A stretch of 64,000 bases of DNA from NCBI GenBank assembly GCA_019285715.1, contig CP079108.1, forward strand, positions 4,231,001 to 4,295,000, written 5' to 3'. Shown in pieces: positions 45,508-54,374 of this stretch; the stretch's first letter is position 1, and each line of letters begins with the position of its first letter. A program made the translations under genes and the position numbers. Under the pieces are notes generated by a model. The model ran no database searches, was not told where the DNA came from, and saw nothing but the letters and a program-made list of their open reading frames with translations. The stretch comes from Sphingosinicellaceae bacterium (GTDB lineage: Bacteria; Pseudomonadota; Alphaproteobacteria; Sphingomonadales; Sphingomonadaceae).

Positions 45508-46017
45508 TCAGGCCTTCCCGAACAGCTTGCCGGCGAAACCCATGATGTCGTCGAGCGGATTGCCGTCCTTGTTGACGTCGAGCATCGACATCAGCGTGCC
45601 AGCCGCGCCCTGCGGCCCGCTCGACTTGCCGGCCAGCGTACCGGCGGCGAGCGTGGTCACCATCGGCAACAGCTGCGCGAGGATACCGGCGTCGAGCCCG
45701 GTCGCCTGCGCGGCGTGGGTGGTCACCGCCTGCGAACCCGCAGCACCGCCGAAAATCTTGCCTGCGAGATCGTTACCGTGCGCAATCGAGGCTTCCGTTG
45801 CAACGGCGGAGGGATTGGCCAATTCGGCGGCCGGGGCGGCATACTGGTCAAGCGTCCCCGCATCGGCCTGCTTCGTCATCCCGCCCGCAACCGCGGGCAT
45901 CAGCGCCGCCATCGCCGACTGGACCTGCTCCGGCGACAGCCCGACCTTCGCCGCCATCGCGTCGATCGCGCCGGCACCGCCGAAGCGGCTGATGAGGTCG
46001 AGCAGTTGTTGCGACAT
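45508..46017 (-). CDS. DUF937 family protein
   Basis: A 169-residue protein of DUF937 (YidB-like helical bundle), function unknown. The sequence LLDLISRFGGAGAIDAMAAKVGLSPEQVQSAMAALMPAVAGGMTKQ is the family signature, and it ends in LDVNKDGNPLDDIMGFAGKLFG. The start is the ATG complementary to 46015-46017; GGAGAG lies upstream. Probably cytoplasmic. It lies 15 bp upstream of the J-domain gene on the same strand and may be co-transcribed with it. Confidence 0.87.
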   Translation of the reverse strand: MSQQLLDLISRFGGAGAIDAMAAKVGLSPEQVQSAMAALMPAVAGGMTKQADAGTLDQYAAPAAELANPSAVATEASIAHGNDLAGKIFGGAAGSQAVTTHAAQATGLDAGILAQLLPMVTTLAAGTLAGKSSGPQGAAGTLMSMLDVNKDGNPLDDIMGFAGKLFGKA

Positions 46018-46111
46018 CGGGGCTCTCCTTGAATTGGTTCGATCATAACTCCCGGCGGTGGATTTTGCACCCGGCTTGGCGAGTGCGGCGCTTGCGCCTA
46101 GCCTGATCTTC

Positions 46112-47386
46112 GTGTCGCTGCTCGCCACCCGTCGCTTCGGACCGCTGTTCGCGACGCAGTTCGCCGGGGCGTTCAACGACAATCTGTTCAAGACCGCGCT
46201 AATCTTCCTTGTCGCCTTCCACCTCCACGCCGACGACCCGACGGCGGCGCAGCTCCTCGCCACCGTCGCGGGCGGCATATTCACGTTGCCGTTCCTGTTG
46301 TTCTCGGGCGTCGCCGGAGCAATCTGCGATGCCCGCGACAAGGCGGTAGTGGCGCGCTGGGTCAAGCTGGCCGAGATCGTCTTCATGGCGCTCGGTGCTG
46401 CTGCCCTGACGCTCGGGTCAGTCCCGCTCGGACTATTCGTGATCTTCCTGATGGGGCTCCACTCGACGGTCTTCGGACCCGTAAAATACGCGATCCTGCC
46501 CCAGCACCTGCGCTCCGACGAACTGCTCGCGGGGACTGGGCTGGTCGAGGGCGCGACCTTTGTCGCGATCCTGCTCGGCCAGATCGCGGGCGGGCTGCTT
46601 GCGGCGGGCAATGCGGGCTGGCTGGCGGTTGCTGTCGCCCTGGCCGGAGCGACCGCGTCGCGCTTTATCCCGCCGGCGCCGCCGCTTGCGGTGTCCGGCG
46701 TCAGCCGCCCCCGCATCGACTGGAACCCGTGGACCGCGTCGCGCACCGCCCTTGGCGGAGCCTTTGCCAACCGCAGCATCGCGGTCGCGACCATCGCGAT
46801 CTCGTGGTTCTGGGCGATCGGCGCGATCTACACGACCCAGTTCGCGCCGCTGGCGAAGTCGGTGCTCGGCGGCAGCGAGGGCGTCGCGACCCTGTTCCTC
46901 GCCGCCTTCTCGGTCGGTGTCGCGCTCGGCTCGGTGGCGGTCGGGCGACTGCTCAAGGGCCGGGTTTCGGTACGGCTGGCACCCTGTGCCGGGCTGGTCA
47001 TGGCGGTTGCCGGGATCGACCTGTACTTCGCCGAGAGCGCGTTCGCCGCCGATGCCGGCACGCTCATGCAGTTCCTGGCGCGGCCGGCGGCGTGGCGCCT
47101 GCTCGCCGACCTTTCTGTACTTTCGTTCGCGGGCGGGGTGTTTTCGGTGCCGCTGTACGCGGTGCTGCAGACCGCGGGAGAACCCGGCGGACGGTCGCGG
47201 GCGATCGCGGCGAACAATATCATCAACGGCGTGTTCCAGATCGGCGGCGTCGTCGCGATCGGCGCCGCGGTGTCGGGCGGAGTCGGTATCACGCTGGCGC
47301 TGATGGTCGCCGGACTGACCGTCGTCGTGCTGATCCCGCTGCTGCTGCGGCTGCGAGTGTCGACAAACGCCGCCCCGGCTTGCTAG
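46112..47386 (+). CDS. MFS transporter, LplT-like
   Basis: A 12-helix major facilitator superfamily protein of about 424 residues. The opening RRFGPLFATQFAGAFNDNLFKTAL resembles the lysophospholipid transporter LplT and the N-terminal part of Aas-type fusions in alphaproteobacteria. GLHSTVFGPVKYAILPQHL is a second shared element. GTG 46112 gives the usual N-terminus; GTG 46058 would add 18 residues. Transport of lysophospholipid is plausible but not shown. Confidence 0.85.
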   Translation: MSLLATRRFGPLFATQFAGAFNDNLFKTALIFLVAFHLHADDPTAAQLLATVAGGIFTLPFLLFSGVAGAICDARDKAVVARWVKLAEIVFMALGAAALTLGSVPLGLFVIFLMGLHSTVFGPVKYAILPQHLRSDELLAGTGLVEGATFVAILLGQIAGGLLAAGNAGWLAVAVALAGATASRFIPPAPPLAVSGVSRPRIDWNPWTASRTALGGAFANRSIAVATIAISWFWAIGAIYTTQFAPLAKSVLGGSEGVATLFLAAFSVGVALGSVAVGRLLKGRVSVRLAPCAGLVMAVAGIDLYFAESAFAADAGTLMQFLARPAAWRLLADLSVLSFAGGVFSVPLYAVLQTAGEPGGRSRAIAANNIINGVFQIGGVVAIGAAVSGGVGITLALMVAGLTVVVLIPLLLRLRVSTNAAPAC

Positions 47387-47429
47387 CGGGCCGCTCCCCC
47401 GACGCTCCCCGGCCGGGACGCAGTCGACT

Positions 47430-47849
47430 TTGTATCTCGAGTCGAGCCATGTCATTCCCGCGCTGCTGCGCAAGGCGGTCGAGGCGCGCGACACCGGCGC
47501 CGAGACGATGACGGTGTGGGGCACGGGCACGCCGCGGCGCGAGTTCATGCACGTCGACGACCTCGCGGACGCCCTGGTGTTCCTGCTGCGCGGCTACTCC
47601 GAGGACAGCCACATCAACGTCGGCGTCGGGGAGGACGTGACTATCGCCGAGCTGGCGCAGACCGTCGCCGATGTCGCTGGATTTCAAGGTCGGCTGGTGT
47701 TTGATACGTCACGTCCAGATGGCACCCCGCGCAAACTGATGGATTCCTCACGGTTGATGGCCCTCGGCTGGCGGCCCCGTATCGGGCTACGCGACGGGTT
47801 GGCCGATGCGTTGAAGGCGTTCGAAGCCACCACGCTGATTGGCCCATGA
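47430..47849 (+). pseudogene. fcl: GDP-L-fucose synthase, 5'-truncated remnant
   Basis: Only the last 139 residues of a GDP-L-fucose synthase (NAD-dependent epimerase/reductase of about 310 residues) remain. The first recognisable residues are YLESSHVIPALLRKAVEA, and VWGTGTPRREFMHVDDLADALVFLL follows. This is the middle-to-end part of the family. The Rossmann fold and the Ser-Tyr-Lys catalytic site are absent, so it cannot be active. A TTG at 47430 opens the frame by chance. The stop overlaps the next ATG, preserving an old operon junction. Confidence 0.85.
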
Positions 47850-48574
47850 GTTTGGCGATCGGTCAGCCACGGCGTATTATCGGCCTCGCCGCGCGATTGC
47901 GAGCCAGCGCTGCGGCGCGCCGGATCGCGGCCAACACCAGCTGGCTACTCGGCGACCGTCTGGTTCGGCTTGTGCTCGCCTTCGTCGTGGGAGCGTGGGT
48001 CGCGCGCGCCACTGGCGACCTGATCGGCTATCTCAATGCCGACGACTTCTTCTGCCGGATCGACGCGGCGCAGTTGATCGCCACCGCAGCGACCGCCAAC
48101 CCCGGGGCCGCCGCGATTTCGGGTAGCGTTGCTATCGTCGCGGCCCGCGACCCGTCGAAGCTGCGCCGCGCCTACCCGGCCTCGCCGTTCGCGCAGTGCA
48201 TGCTGCGCTTTGGCCACATGCCGCCGCATCCGGGCTCCTATACAAGGGCGGCAGCGTTCGACCGGATCGGCGGATTCGACCCGACGATCCGCACCGGCGC
48301 CGACTTCGAGTGGATGCTGCGCTTCTTCATCCGCGAGCGACTCGCCGCCGTGCCGATCCCCGAGACCCTGGTGACCTTGCGGGACGGCGGCATCACCAAC
48401 GACGGTTTCGGCAGCCGTCGCCGCATCAACGCCGAGGCGCTGGCCTCGCTGCGCCGCGCCGGGATCGCCAGCAGTGCGCCGCTGATCTGGTCGAAGTACC
48501 TCGCCAAGGCGGCACAGCTGGTCGTTCGGCCCCGCGGCTGGCCAGCCCCGCTCCCGGTGCGCTGGACGCCCTAG
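47846..48574 (+). pseudogene. Flippase N-terminus fused to glycosyltransferase C-terminus (deletion chimera)
   Basis: An intact frame of 242 codons made of two unrelated pieces. Residues 1-52 (AARRIAANTSWLLGDRLVRLVLAFVVGAWVAR) match the N-terminus of Wzx-type oligosaccharide flippases. From about residue 53 (ATGDLIGYLNADDFF) onward it reads as the middle and C-terminus of a family 2 glycosyltransferase, with LNADD as the metal motif and GGFDPTIRTGADFEWMLRFF. Neither half is complete. The join at about 47998-48025 falls where both families have VAR-x-x-G, so deletion by short homology is likely. Probably non-functional. Confidence 0.75.
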
Positions 48575-49491
48575 GCCGCCAACACCGTCTGCCCGAGCGG
48601 CGGGAAATTGACGACGACGTGATCGAGCGCGACCGCAATGCCCCTGGTGCCGAGCCGGATCAGCCGGCCCGCGACCGGCGCGTCGCCCGAGCCGTCGGTC
48701 CGGACCTTGACTGACTGTCCCACGGTGAAGCCGCTCGCCGGTTCGACGCCCTCGCTGCGGTCGGGCGCGGCGGCGTGGGCGACAACGATGGCGTCGGCAC
48801 CACTAATTTCGACCGGATGGCCGTGGCCGATCGCCGTCACCCGCTCATACCACGCCGCGAGGTGCGGCAGCGCGGCGATCGCCCGCGCGGTCCCGGACCC
48901 GGCGGCGCGCTCGCGGACGAACCACAGGTTGCTGTAGAAATTGAGGTCGGCATGGCCTGGGGCCTCACCGCCGACGAAGGCGCGGCCATCGGCGAGCGCA
49001 GTATCGAGCCACGTCGCGCCGACCAGCGCCTGCGCCGCGAGATGCGGCGTCGCCTTCGCCAGCTGCGCCATGTCGAGCCCGAATCGCGCCCGGCGGTCGT
49101 CGATGAACGCCTGTGGCAGCGCGCCCGGCGGCAGCAGGCCCATCGCGGCGCCGACGTGCGCCAGGAACTGCGGCCCGCCCGCCCAGCCCGCCAGCATCCG
49201 ATGCAGGCTGCCGAGCGGTGCGGGGTACAGGCTCGGCGCGGGCTGGAACGCCTCGAGCGCGTCGAGGATCGCGGCGGTGTCGCAGTAGACGTCGGCCCCG
49301 ATCTGCAGCACCGGGGTCCGCGCATAACCGCCGGTCAACACCACCAGATCGGGCTTGGGCAGGATCGCCGGGATCGTGACCGAGCGGTATTCGAGGCCCT
49401 TCAGCCCGAGCGCGAGCCGGACCAGCTCGGCGTAGGGCGAGGTCGGATAATGGTGCAGGACGACGGTGTTGGCGGCGGTCGCGGTAGTCAT
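48571..49491 (-). CDS. Glutathione S-transferase family protein
   Basis: A 306-residue protein with an N-terminal thioredoxin-like GST domain (LHHYPTSPYAELVRLALGLKGLEY, then RTPVLQIGADVYCDTAAILDALE). An all-helical C-terminal domain follows, and then about 80 extra residues (SGFTVGQSVKVRTDGSGDAPVAG) that look like a small beta domain. The extension makes it longer than classic GSTs of about 210 residues. Its stop shares the bases CTAG with the stop of the convergent chimera. Substrate unknown. Confidence 0.85.
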   Translation of the reverse strand: MTTATAANTVVLHHYPTSPYAELVRLALGLKGLEYRSVTIPAILPKPDLVVLTGGYARTPVLQIGADVYCDTAAILDALEAFQPAPSLYPAPLGSLHRMLAGWAGGPQFLAHVGAAMGLLPPGALPQAFIDDRRARFGLDMAQLAKATPHLAAQALVGATWLDTALADGRAFVGGEAPGHADLNFYSNLWFVRERAAGSGTARAIAALPHLAAWYERVTAIGHGHPVEISGADAIVVAHAAAPDRSEGVEPASGFTVGQSVKVRTDGSGDAPVAGRLIRLGTRGIAVALDHVVVNFPPLGQTVLAA

Positions 49492-49523
49492 GGATATTCC
49501 CCAGCTTCGACTTTCGGACCGCT

Positions 49524-50747
49524 TCAGCTGCGGTAATCCGCGTTGATCGAGATGTAGCCGTGGGTCAGGTCGCAGGTCCACACCGTCGCGCGACCGTCGC
49601 CCAGCCCGAGATCGACCCCGATCTCGATGTCCGGCCCCGTAAGGTGCGCCGCGACCGGGGCCTCGTCGTAGCCCGGCACGACCGCACCGTTGGCGGCTAC
49701 AGTGGTCGCGCCGAAGCGGATGCCGAGCCGGTCGCGCTCGGCGCGCTCGCCAGCCTTGCCGACCGCCATCACGACGCGCCCCCAGTTGGCGTCGCCGCCG
49801 GCGATCGCGGTCTTGACCAGAGGCGAGTTGGCGATGCTGAGCGCCACGACCTTGGCGGCGCGGTCGTCCTCGGCGCCCTCGACCGAGACCGCGATGAACT
49901 TCGACGCGCCCTCGCCGTCGCGGACCACGAGTTGCGCCAACTGGCGGCAGACGTCGGTAAGCGCTGCGGCGAACGCGTCCGCTCCGGGCGATGCGGCCTC
50001 GACCAGCGGCGCGTTGCCCGCCGCCGCGGTCGCGAAGGCGAGCACCGAGTCCGATGTCGAGGTGTCGCTGTCGACGGTGATGCAGTTGAAGGTCGCGTCG
50101 GTCGCGGCGCCGAGCATCGCCTGCAGCAAGGGGGCACAGACCGCGGCATCGGTGAACACGAACCCGAGCATGGTCGCCATATCCGGCGCGATCATCCCCG
50201 AACCCTTGACGATACCCGCGACAGTAATCCGGACCCCACCGACCACGGCGTAGGCGACCGCGCCCTTCTCGAAGGTGTCGGTGGTGCCGATCGCGGCGCA
50301 GGCATCGACGAGACTCGCGTGCCCGAGCGCGGCGTGGGCGGCAGGCACGACTCCAACTGCCTTGTCGACCGGCAGCGGGACACCGATCACGCCCGTCGAG
50401 GCGGCGAAGACCTCGTGCGCCGCGCAGCCGACCGCGCGCGCCACCGCCTCGACCTGCGCGCGGCTCGCATCGCGGCCTGCGGCTCCGGTAAAGGCGTTCG
50501 AGTTGCCCGCGTTGACGACCAGTGCGCGCGCGACACCGCCCGCGAGCATGCCCCGGCACCACTCGACCTCGGGTGACGGGCAGCGCGAGCGCGTCAGCAC
50601 TCCCGCGACGCTGGTCCCGGGCGCGAACTCGACGAGCGTCGTGTCGGCGCGCGTCCACGGCTTGTAGCCGGCAGTCGCGGTGCCGATGCGGACCCCGGCG
50701 ACCGCGGCGATTTCGGGGAACGGGCGGGCGAGGGGCGAGCGGCTCAT
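49524..50747 (-). CDS. argJ: Bifunctional glutamate N-acetyltransferase / acetylornithine acetyltransferase
   Basis: Recycles the acetyl group in arginine synthesis, transferring it from N-acetylornithine to glutamate. The 407-residue precursor cleaves itself before the Thr in GSGMIAPDMATMLGF, giving alpha and beta chains. The motif ASTGVIGVPLPVDK and the C-terminus DLTHGYISINADYRS are typical. The ATG complementary to 50745-50747 gives the usual start; the frame extends upstream without conservation. It is divergent from the YihY gene. Confidence 0.97.
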   Translation of the reverse strand: MSRSPLARPFPEIAAVAGVRIGTATAGYKPWTRADTTLVEFAPGTSVAGVLTRSRCPSPEVEWCRGMLAGGVARALVVNAGNSNAFTGAAGRDASRAQVEAVARAVGCAAHEVFAASTGVIGVPLPVDKAVGVVPAAHAALGHASLVDACAAIGTTDTFEKGAVAYAVVGGVRITVAGIVKGSGMIAPDMATMLGFVFTDAAVCAPLLQAMLGAATDATFNCITVDSDTSTSDSVLAFATAAAGNAPLVEAASPGADAFAAALTDVCRQLAQLVVRDGEGASKFIAVSVEGAEDDRAAKVVALSIANSPLVKTAIAGGDANWGRVVMAVGKAGERAERDRLGIRFGATTVAANGAVVPGYDEAPVAAHLTGPDIEIGVDLGLGDGRATVWTCDLTHGYISINADYRS

Positions 50748-50835
50748 CGGCTTCCAATGCCGCGCGCGCGCGGCCGAGTCGAGCACGGACCCCGTAGCGA
50801 TCGGCGGGCGTTTGCATGGCCGACTAGGGGTTGCC

Positions 50836-51807
50836 ATGGCTTCGACGACGGCGAGAACAGGATCGACGAGCGGTCGCGACGCGGCGACGCCGCTGGAGAT
50901 GCCGGCGCGCGGCTGGTGGCAGATCCTGAAGCGCACCTACGTCGAGGCGGGTAAGGACAATCTCGACCTGATCGCCGCCGGAGTCGCGTTCTACGGCTTC
51001 CTGGCGATGGTGCCGCTGCTCGGCGCGATGGTGCTGACCTACGGGTTGGTCGTCGACCCGGCCGATCTGGCCAAGCACATGCACGCGCTGACCGGGCTGG
51101 TCCCGGGCGATGCGGCCAAGCTGATCGACGAGCAACTGGTGTCGGTCGCCAAGACCGCAGCGGGCAAGAAGGGCCTCGGCCTGGCCCTGGCGCTGGCGCT
51201 GGCGCTGTACGGCGCGATGAAGGGCGCGGGCGCGGTGGTGACCGCGCTCAACGTCGCCTACGAACAGCGCGAGACGCGGGGTTTCATCAGGACGACCATG
51301 GTCAATGCGGCAGTGACGCTGGCAGCGGTCCTGATGGCGGTAGCGTTGCTGCTGGCGACCTCGGTTACCGGTTTCCTCGAAGATCTGGCGCGCGGGCTTG
51401 GCGACGGTGCGGCGCTGGCGATCAAGCTGGCGGTGTGGGCGGCGACCGCGTGCCTGGCGAGCGCGGCGGTCGCGGCGCTGTACCGCTACGCCCCGGCGCG
51501 GACGCATGCCCAGTGGCACTGGCTGACCCCGGGGTCGGTACTGGCAACCCTCGGCCTCGTGCTGACGGCACTCGGCTTCGGCTTCTACGCCGCCAACTTC
51601 GGCAATTACAACGCGACCTACGGCTCGCTCGGTGCGGTTGTCGTGCTGCTGCTGTGGCTGTACCTGTCGGCGTACGTGCTGCTGCTCGGCGCCGAGTTCA
51701 ACGCCGAGCTCGAGCACCAGACCGAGCGCGATACGACCGCGGGTGACGAGAAGCCGATGGGGCAGCGCGGAGCGAAGATGGCCGACGAGGTCGCGGCGGA
51801 GGGTTGA
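50836..51807 (+). CDS. YihY/BrkB family inner-membrane protein
   Basis: A 323-residue membrane protein of the YihY/virulence factor BrkB family. It has about six helices, starting with KDNLDLIAAGVAFYGFLAMVPLLGAMV and ending with YNATYGSLGAVVVLLLWLYLSAYVLLLGAEFNAELE, the family signature. Despite the old ribonuclease BN name, it is not thought to be an RNase. ATG 50836 is chosen. The charged C-terminal tail is cytoplasmic by prediction. Function unknown. Confidence 0.92.
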   Translation: MASTTARTGSTSGRDAATPLEMPARGWWQILKRTYVEAGKDNLDLIAAGVAFYGFLAMVPLLGAMVLTYGLVVDPADLAKHMHALTGLVPGDAAKLIDEQLVSVAKTAAGKKGLGLALALALALYGAMKGAGAVVTALNVAYEQRETRGFIRTTMVNAAVTLAAVLMAVALLLATSVTGFLEDLARGLGDGAALAIKLAVWAATACLASAAVAALYRYAPARTHAQWHWLTPGSVLATLGLVLTALGFGFYAANFGNYNATYGSLGAVVVLLLWLYLSAYVLLLGAEFNAELEHQTERDTTAGDEKPMGQRGAKMADEVAAEG

Positions 51808-51912
51808 GCGGGGATGGGACTGGCTGCGCTTGGCGTGCCAGCTCCCGCCCAGAAATCGCCATGGAGCAACGATTGACAGCGTCCCGAAACTGACCTTTCG
51901 TGACGTCCGCGG

Positions 51913-52242
51913 GTGGCCTATCCAGGGAGGATGGTCGCGCAGTCTGAATTATGGAAGCGATTGGCTGAGCACCTCGGCATCGTCGCAGTCGCACCGGTTG
52001 AACTTGAGATAAAAGGCCAACGTTTATCGTTCGCCGCTCTGCTTCCACAGTTTGGTGGACGCGCGGGTCTTGTCGCCGACCCTTCATGGGAGGTCATTGA
52101 GCCTCACGTAGAGTGGCTCGTTGGTGCGGGCCTTGCCTATTCAGCGGTGACACTGGATGACACCGTCGACGACGAATCGGCTCGCGATATGTTGCGAGAC
52201 TGGGCGTGGACCGGGGACGGGGCAGCACCAGACTGGTTCTAA
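51913..52242 (+). CDS. Unrecognised small protein
   Basis: An open frame of 109 codons from GTG 51913, or 103 from ATG 51931. The sequence LWKRLAEHLGIVAVAPVELEIKGQRLSFAALLPQFGG and the acidic end TLDDTVDDESARDMLRDWAW look like a real soluble protein, but I do not recognise the family. The DNA is less GC-rich and less GC3-biased than its neighbours, hinting at later arrival. A TTGACA (51873-51878) lies 17 bp before a weak TTTCGT, a possible promoter. GGGAGG touches ATG 51931 directly, too close for a normal site. Confidence 0.55.
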   Translation: MAYPGRMVAQSELWKRLAEHLGIVAVAPVELEIKGQRLSFAALLPQFGGRAGLVADPSWEVIEPHVEWLVGAGLAYSAVTLDDTVDDESARDMLRDWAWTGDGAAPDWF

Positions 52243-52393
52243 GCGGGTGCCTCCCCAAACACCGTCTGCGAACAATGCCGATCATCCGAAAGCTGCCGGA
52301 CCGCTTCCCACCCCATTCCGGACAGCCCGAGCCTGAGCGCACGCCCGCCCGCGCGCCGGTTGACGAACGCCGGCCACCATTCGACACCGCGCA

Positions 52394-52975
52394 ATGGCCA
52401 AGCTGTATTTCTACTACGCCTCGATGAACGCCGGGAAGTCGACGGCGCTGCTCCAGGCCGACTTCAACTACCGCGAGCGCGGCATGAGCACGCTGCTGTT
52501 CACCGCCGCCATCGACCGCCGAGCAGGGTTCGGGATGATCGCCTCGCGGATCGGGCTGACGATGCCGGCGAACACTTTCACCGCGACCACCGATCTGCGT
52601 GCGGCCATAGGTGCAGGTGAGCCACCGCTGGCGTGCGTGCTGGTCGACGAGGCGCAGTTCCTGACCCGGGAGCAGGTCTGGCAACTCGCGGGCGTCGCCG
52701 ACGAGCTCGACGTGCCGGTGCTGTGCTATGGCCTGCGCACCGACTTCCAGGCGCAGCCGTTCGAGGGCGCAACGTGGCTGCTGGCACTGGCGGACGTGCT
52801 GACCGAGATCAAGGCGGTCTGCACCTGCGGCCGCAAGGCGACGATGAACCTGCGCATCGACGCCGGCGGCCGCGCGGTCACCGAGGGTAACCAGACCGAG
52901 ATCGGCGGCAACAGCCGCTACGTCGCGCTGTGCCGGCGCCACTATATCGCGGCGCTTGCCGACGCGACTGACTGA
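52394..52975 (+). CDS. tdk: Thymidine kinase
   Basis: Type II thymidine kinase of the salvage pathway, 193 residues. The P-loop is ASMNAGKST at residues 9-17, and the catalytic and Mg region is [15 protein letters not shown]. The lasso-domain zinc ligands lie in [12 protein letters not shown] and CRRH, and the thymidine-binding Tyr is in GNSRYVALC. The upstream 150 bp show no other gene or clear promoter. Confidence 0.97.
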   Translation: MAKLYFYYASMNAGKSTALLQADFNYRERGMSTLLFTAAIDRRAGFGMIASRIGLTMPANTFTATTDLRAAIGAGEPPLACVLVDEAQFLTREQVWQLAGVADELDVPVLCYGLRTDFQAQPFEGATWLLALADVLTEIKAVCTCGRKATMNLRIDAGGRAVTEGNQTEIGGNSRYVALCRRHYIAALADATD

Positions 52976-53058
52976 TCGCGTCGAGTGACCGGACGGTAGC
53001 CCTCGCCCGAAGTCGATGCTAACCCCGTGTGGGGAGCGGAAAAAGCGGGGGGACAGGC

Positions 53059-53982
53059 ATGGCCGGAAAAGCACACGCAGCGCGGTCGGCGCTCTGGGAT
53101 ATCGGTTACGCCGCCGCCGGCATCATCGCTGCGAGCTTCGGGCTCAAGGGCTTCCTGATCCCCAACCACTTCTTCGATGGCGGCGTCACCGGAGTCACGC
53201 TGCTGATGCACGAAATCTATCACGTGCCGGTCGCGGTCGTGATCGTCGTGCTCAACCTGCCCTTCATGCTGCTTGGCGGCCGGCTGATCGGCACCGGCTT
53301 CGCATGGCGAATGCTGGCCTGCGTCATCGCCTTCGGCCTGTGCCTGTATTTCGTGCCGTTCCCGATCATCACCGACGACAAGTTGCTGGTCTCGATCTTC
53401 GGCGGCGTGCTGATGGGCCTTGGCATGGGGCTCGCGATGCGCGCCGGCACCGCGCTCGACGGCGTCGAGGTGCTGGCGCTCTACACCGTCGAGCGGCTGA
53501 GCTTCACGATCTCGGAGATTATCCTCGGCATCAACGTCATCATCTTCCTGATCGCAGCGCTCGAGGTCAGCCTGCCGACCGCGTTATACTCGATGCTGAC
53601 CTACTACGCCGCGTCCAAGACCACCGATTTCGTCGTCGAGGGGATCGAGGAATATACCGGCATCACGATCATCTCGGCACAGGCCGACCGCATCAAGGAG
53701 ATGCTGGTGATGGTGCTCGGCCGTGGCATCACGATCTACAAGGGCGAGCGCGGCTATCTGCCCGATTCGTTCGAGGTCCGCGCGCCGGTCGACATCATCT
53801 TCACGGTCATCACCCGGCTCGAGGTGCGCCGCATGCGCCGGCTCGTGCACGCCATCGACCCCAAGGCCTTCATCGTCAGCAATACCGTCAAGGAAGCGGC
53901 CGGCGGTGTCCTGAAGCGGCGCTCGCATCACGAGGCGCACCACGAGCCACACCACGAAACGCATCACGCGGCGAAACCGTAG
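53059..53982 (+). CDS. YitT family membrane protein with His-rich tail
   Basis: Inner-membrane protein of the YitT/DUF161 family with a C-terminal DUF2179 domain, 307 residues. About five to six helices (IGYAAAGIIAASFGLKGFLIP onward) are followed by the soluble part GRGITIYKGERGYLPDSFE. The last 20 residues are unusual: RRSHHEAHHEPHHETHHAAK, with four HH pairs spaced by Glu-rich triplets, which could bind metal. The ATG at 53059 has GGGGGGACA upstream. Transport substrate unknown. The 3' end overlaps a gene on the other strand. Confidence 0.9.
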   Translation: MAGKAHAARSALWDIGYAAAGIIAASFGLKGFLIPNHFFDGGVTGVTLLMHEIYHVPVAVVIVVLNLPFMLLGGRLIGTGFAWRMLACVIAFGLCLYFVPFPIITDDKLLVSIFGGVLMGLGMGLAMRAGTALDGVEVLALYTVERLSFTISEIILGINVIIFLIAALEVSLPTALYSMLTYYAASKTTDFVVEGIEEYTGITIISAQADRIKEMLVMVLGRGITIYKGERGYLPDSFEVRAPVDIIFTVITRLEVRRMRRLVHAIDPKAFIVSNTVKEAAGGVLKRRSHHEAHHEPHHETHHAAKP

Positions 53983-54178
53983 CGGCCGCGACTGGTCGGG
54001 CCGGTGGCACGATCGCGACGCGGCGGGACCCGGCCCAGACCTCGATGCAGCAGTTCTCGCGCTGCCCCTCGGCATAAGCGAGCGCGGCGGCATCATCGGC
54101 CAGCCTGAAGCGGCTGGCGCTGTCGACCAGCCCGGCGGCATTCAGCTTGAAGAACTGGAACTCGGTCAACATCGGCAT
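53888..54178 (-). CDS. Small conserved-looking hypothetical protein
   Basis: A 96-residue frame starting LTEFQFFKLNAAGLVDSASRFRLADDAAALAYAEGQRENCCIEVWAGSRRVA, the layout (aromatic start, ADDAAA, E-W-x-G-x-R-x-V) of small hypothetical proteins often seen in sphingomonads. The last 30 residues are low-complexity and antisense to the His-rich tail of the YitT gene, overlapping it by 95 bp. The first 60 residues look authentic; the tail may be an artefact of a lost stop. Confidence 0.55.
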   Translation of the reverse strand: MPMLTEFQFFKLNAAGLVDSASRFRLADDAAALAYAEGQRENCCIEVWAGSRRVAIVPPARPVAAATVSPRDAFRGVARGAPRDASAASGHRRPLP

Positions 54179-54286
54179 CTGGGCATGAAAACGACCCCCC
54201 CGAGCCGTTAGGACGATCTTAACTTAGCTTTACCGCATTTTCTATCGCCCGCCCATGACAATTGCATCCGTGTCCGACCCGAATAA

Positions 54287-54315
54287 TTGACTAAACAGGC
54301 TGCCGCACCTACATC
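54287..54315 (+). promoter_or_regulatory. Putative secA promoter
   Basis: TTGACT at 54287-54292 and TACATC at 54310-54315 with a 17-bp spacer, about 60 bp before the secA ATG. The 196-bp gap 54179-54374 holds no other gene that I can support. Confidence 0.55.
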
Positions 54316-54374
54316 GCCGCAGGTATGGACCGGGCGCGTGCGCGCCGCCCGTCCGCCAGCGCGTCAGGATTTAC

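Noticed and set aside
45508-46794. Longer form of the DUF937 gene reaching into the MFS gene
   Set aside because: The extra N-terminal part is antisense to the MFS transporter and not similar to DUF937; the ATG complementary to 46015-46017 gives a normal protein.
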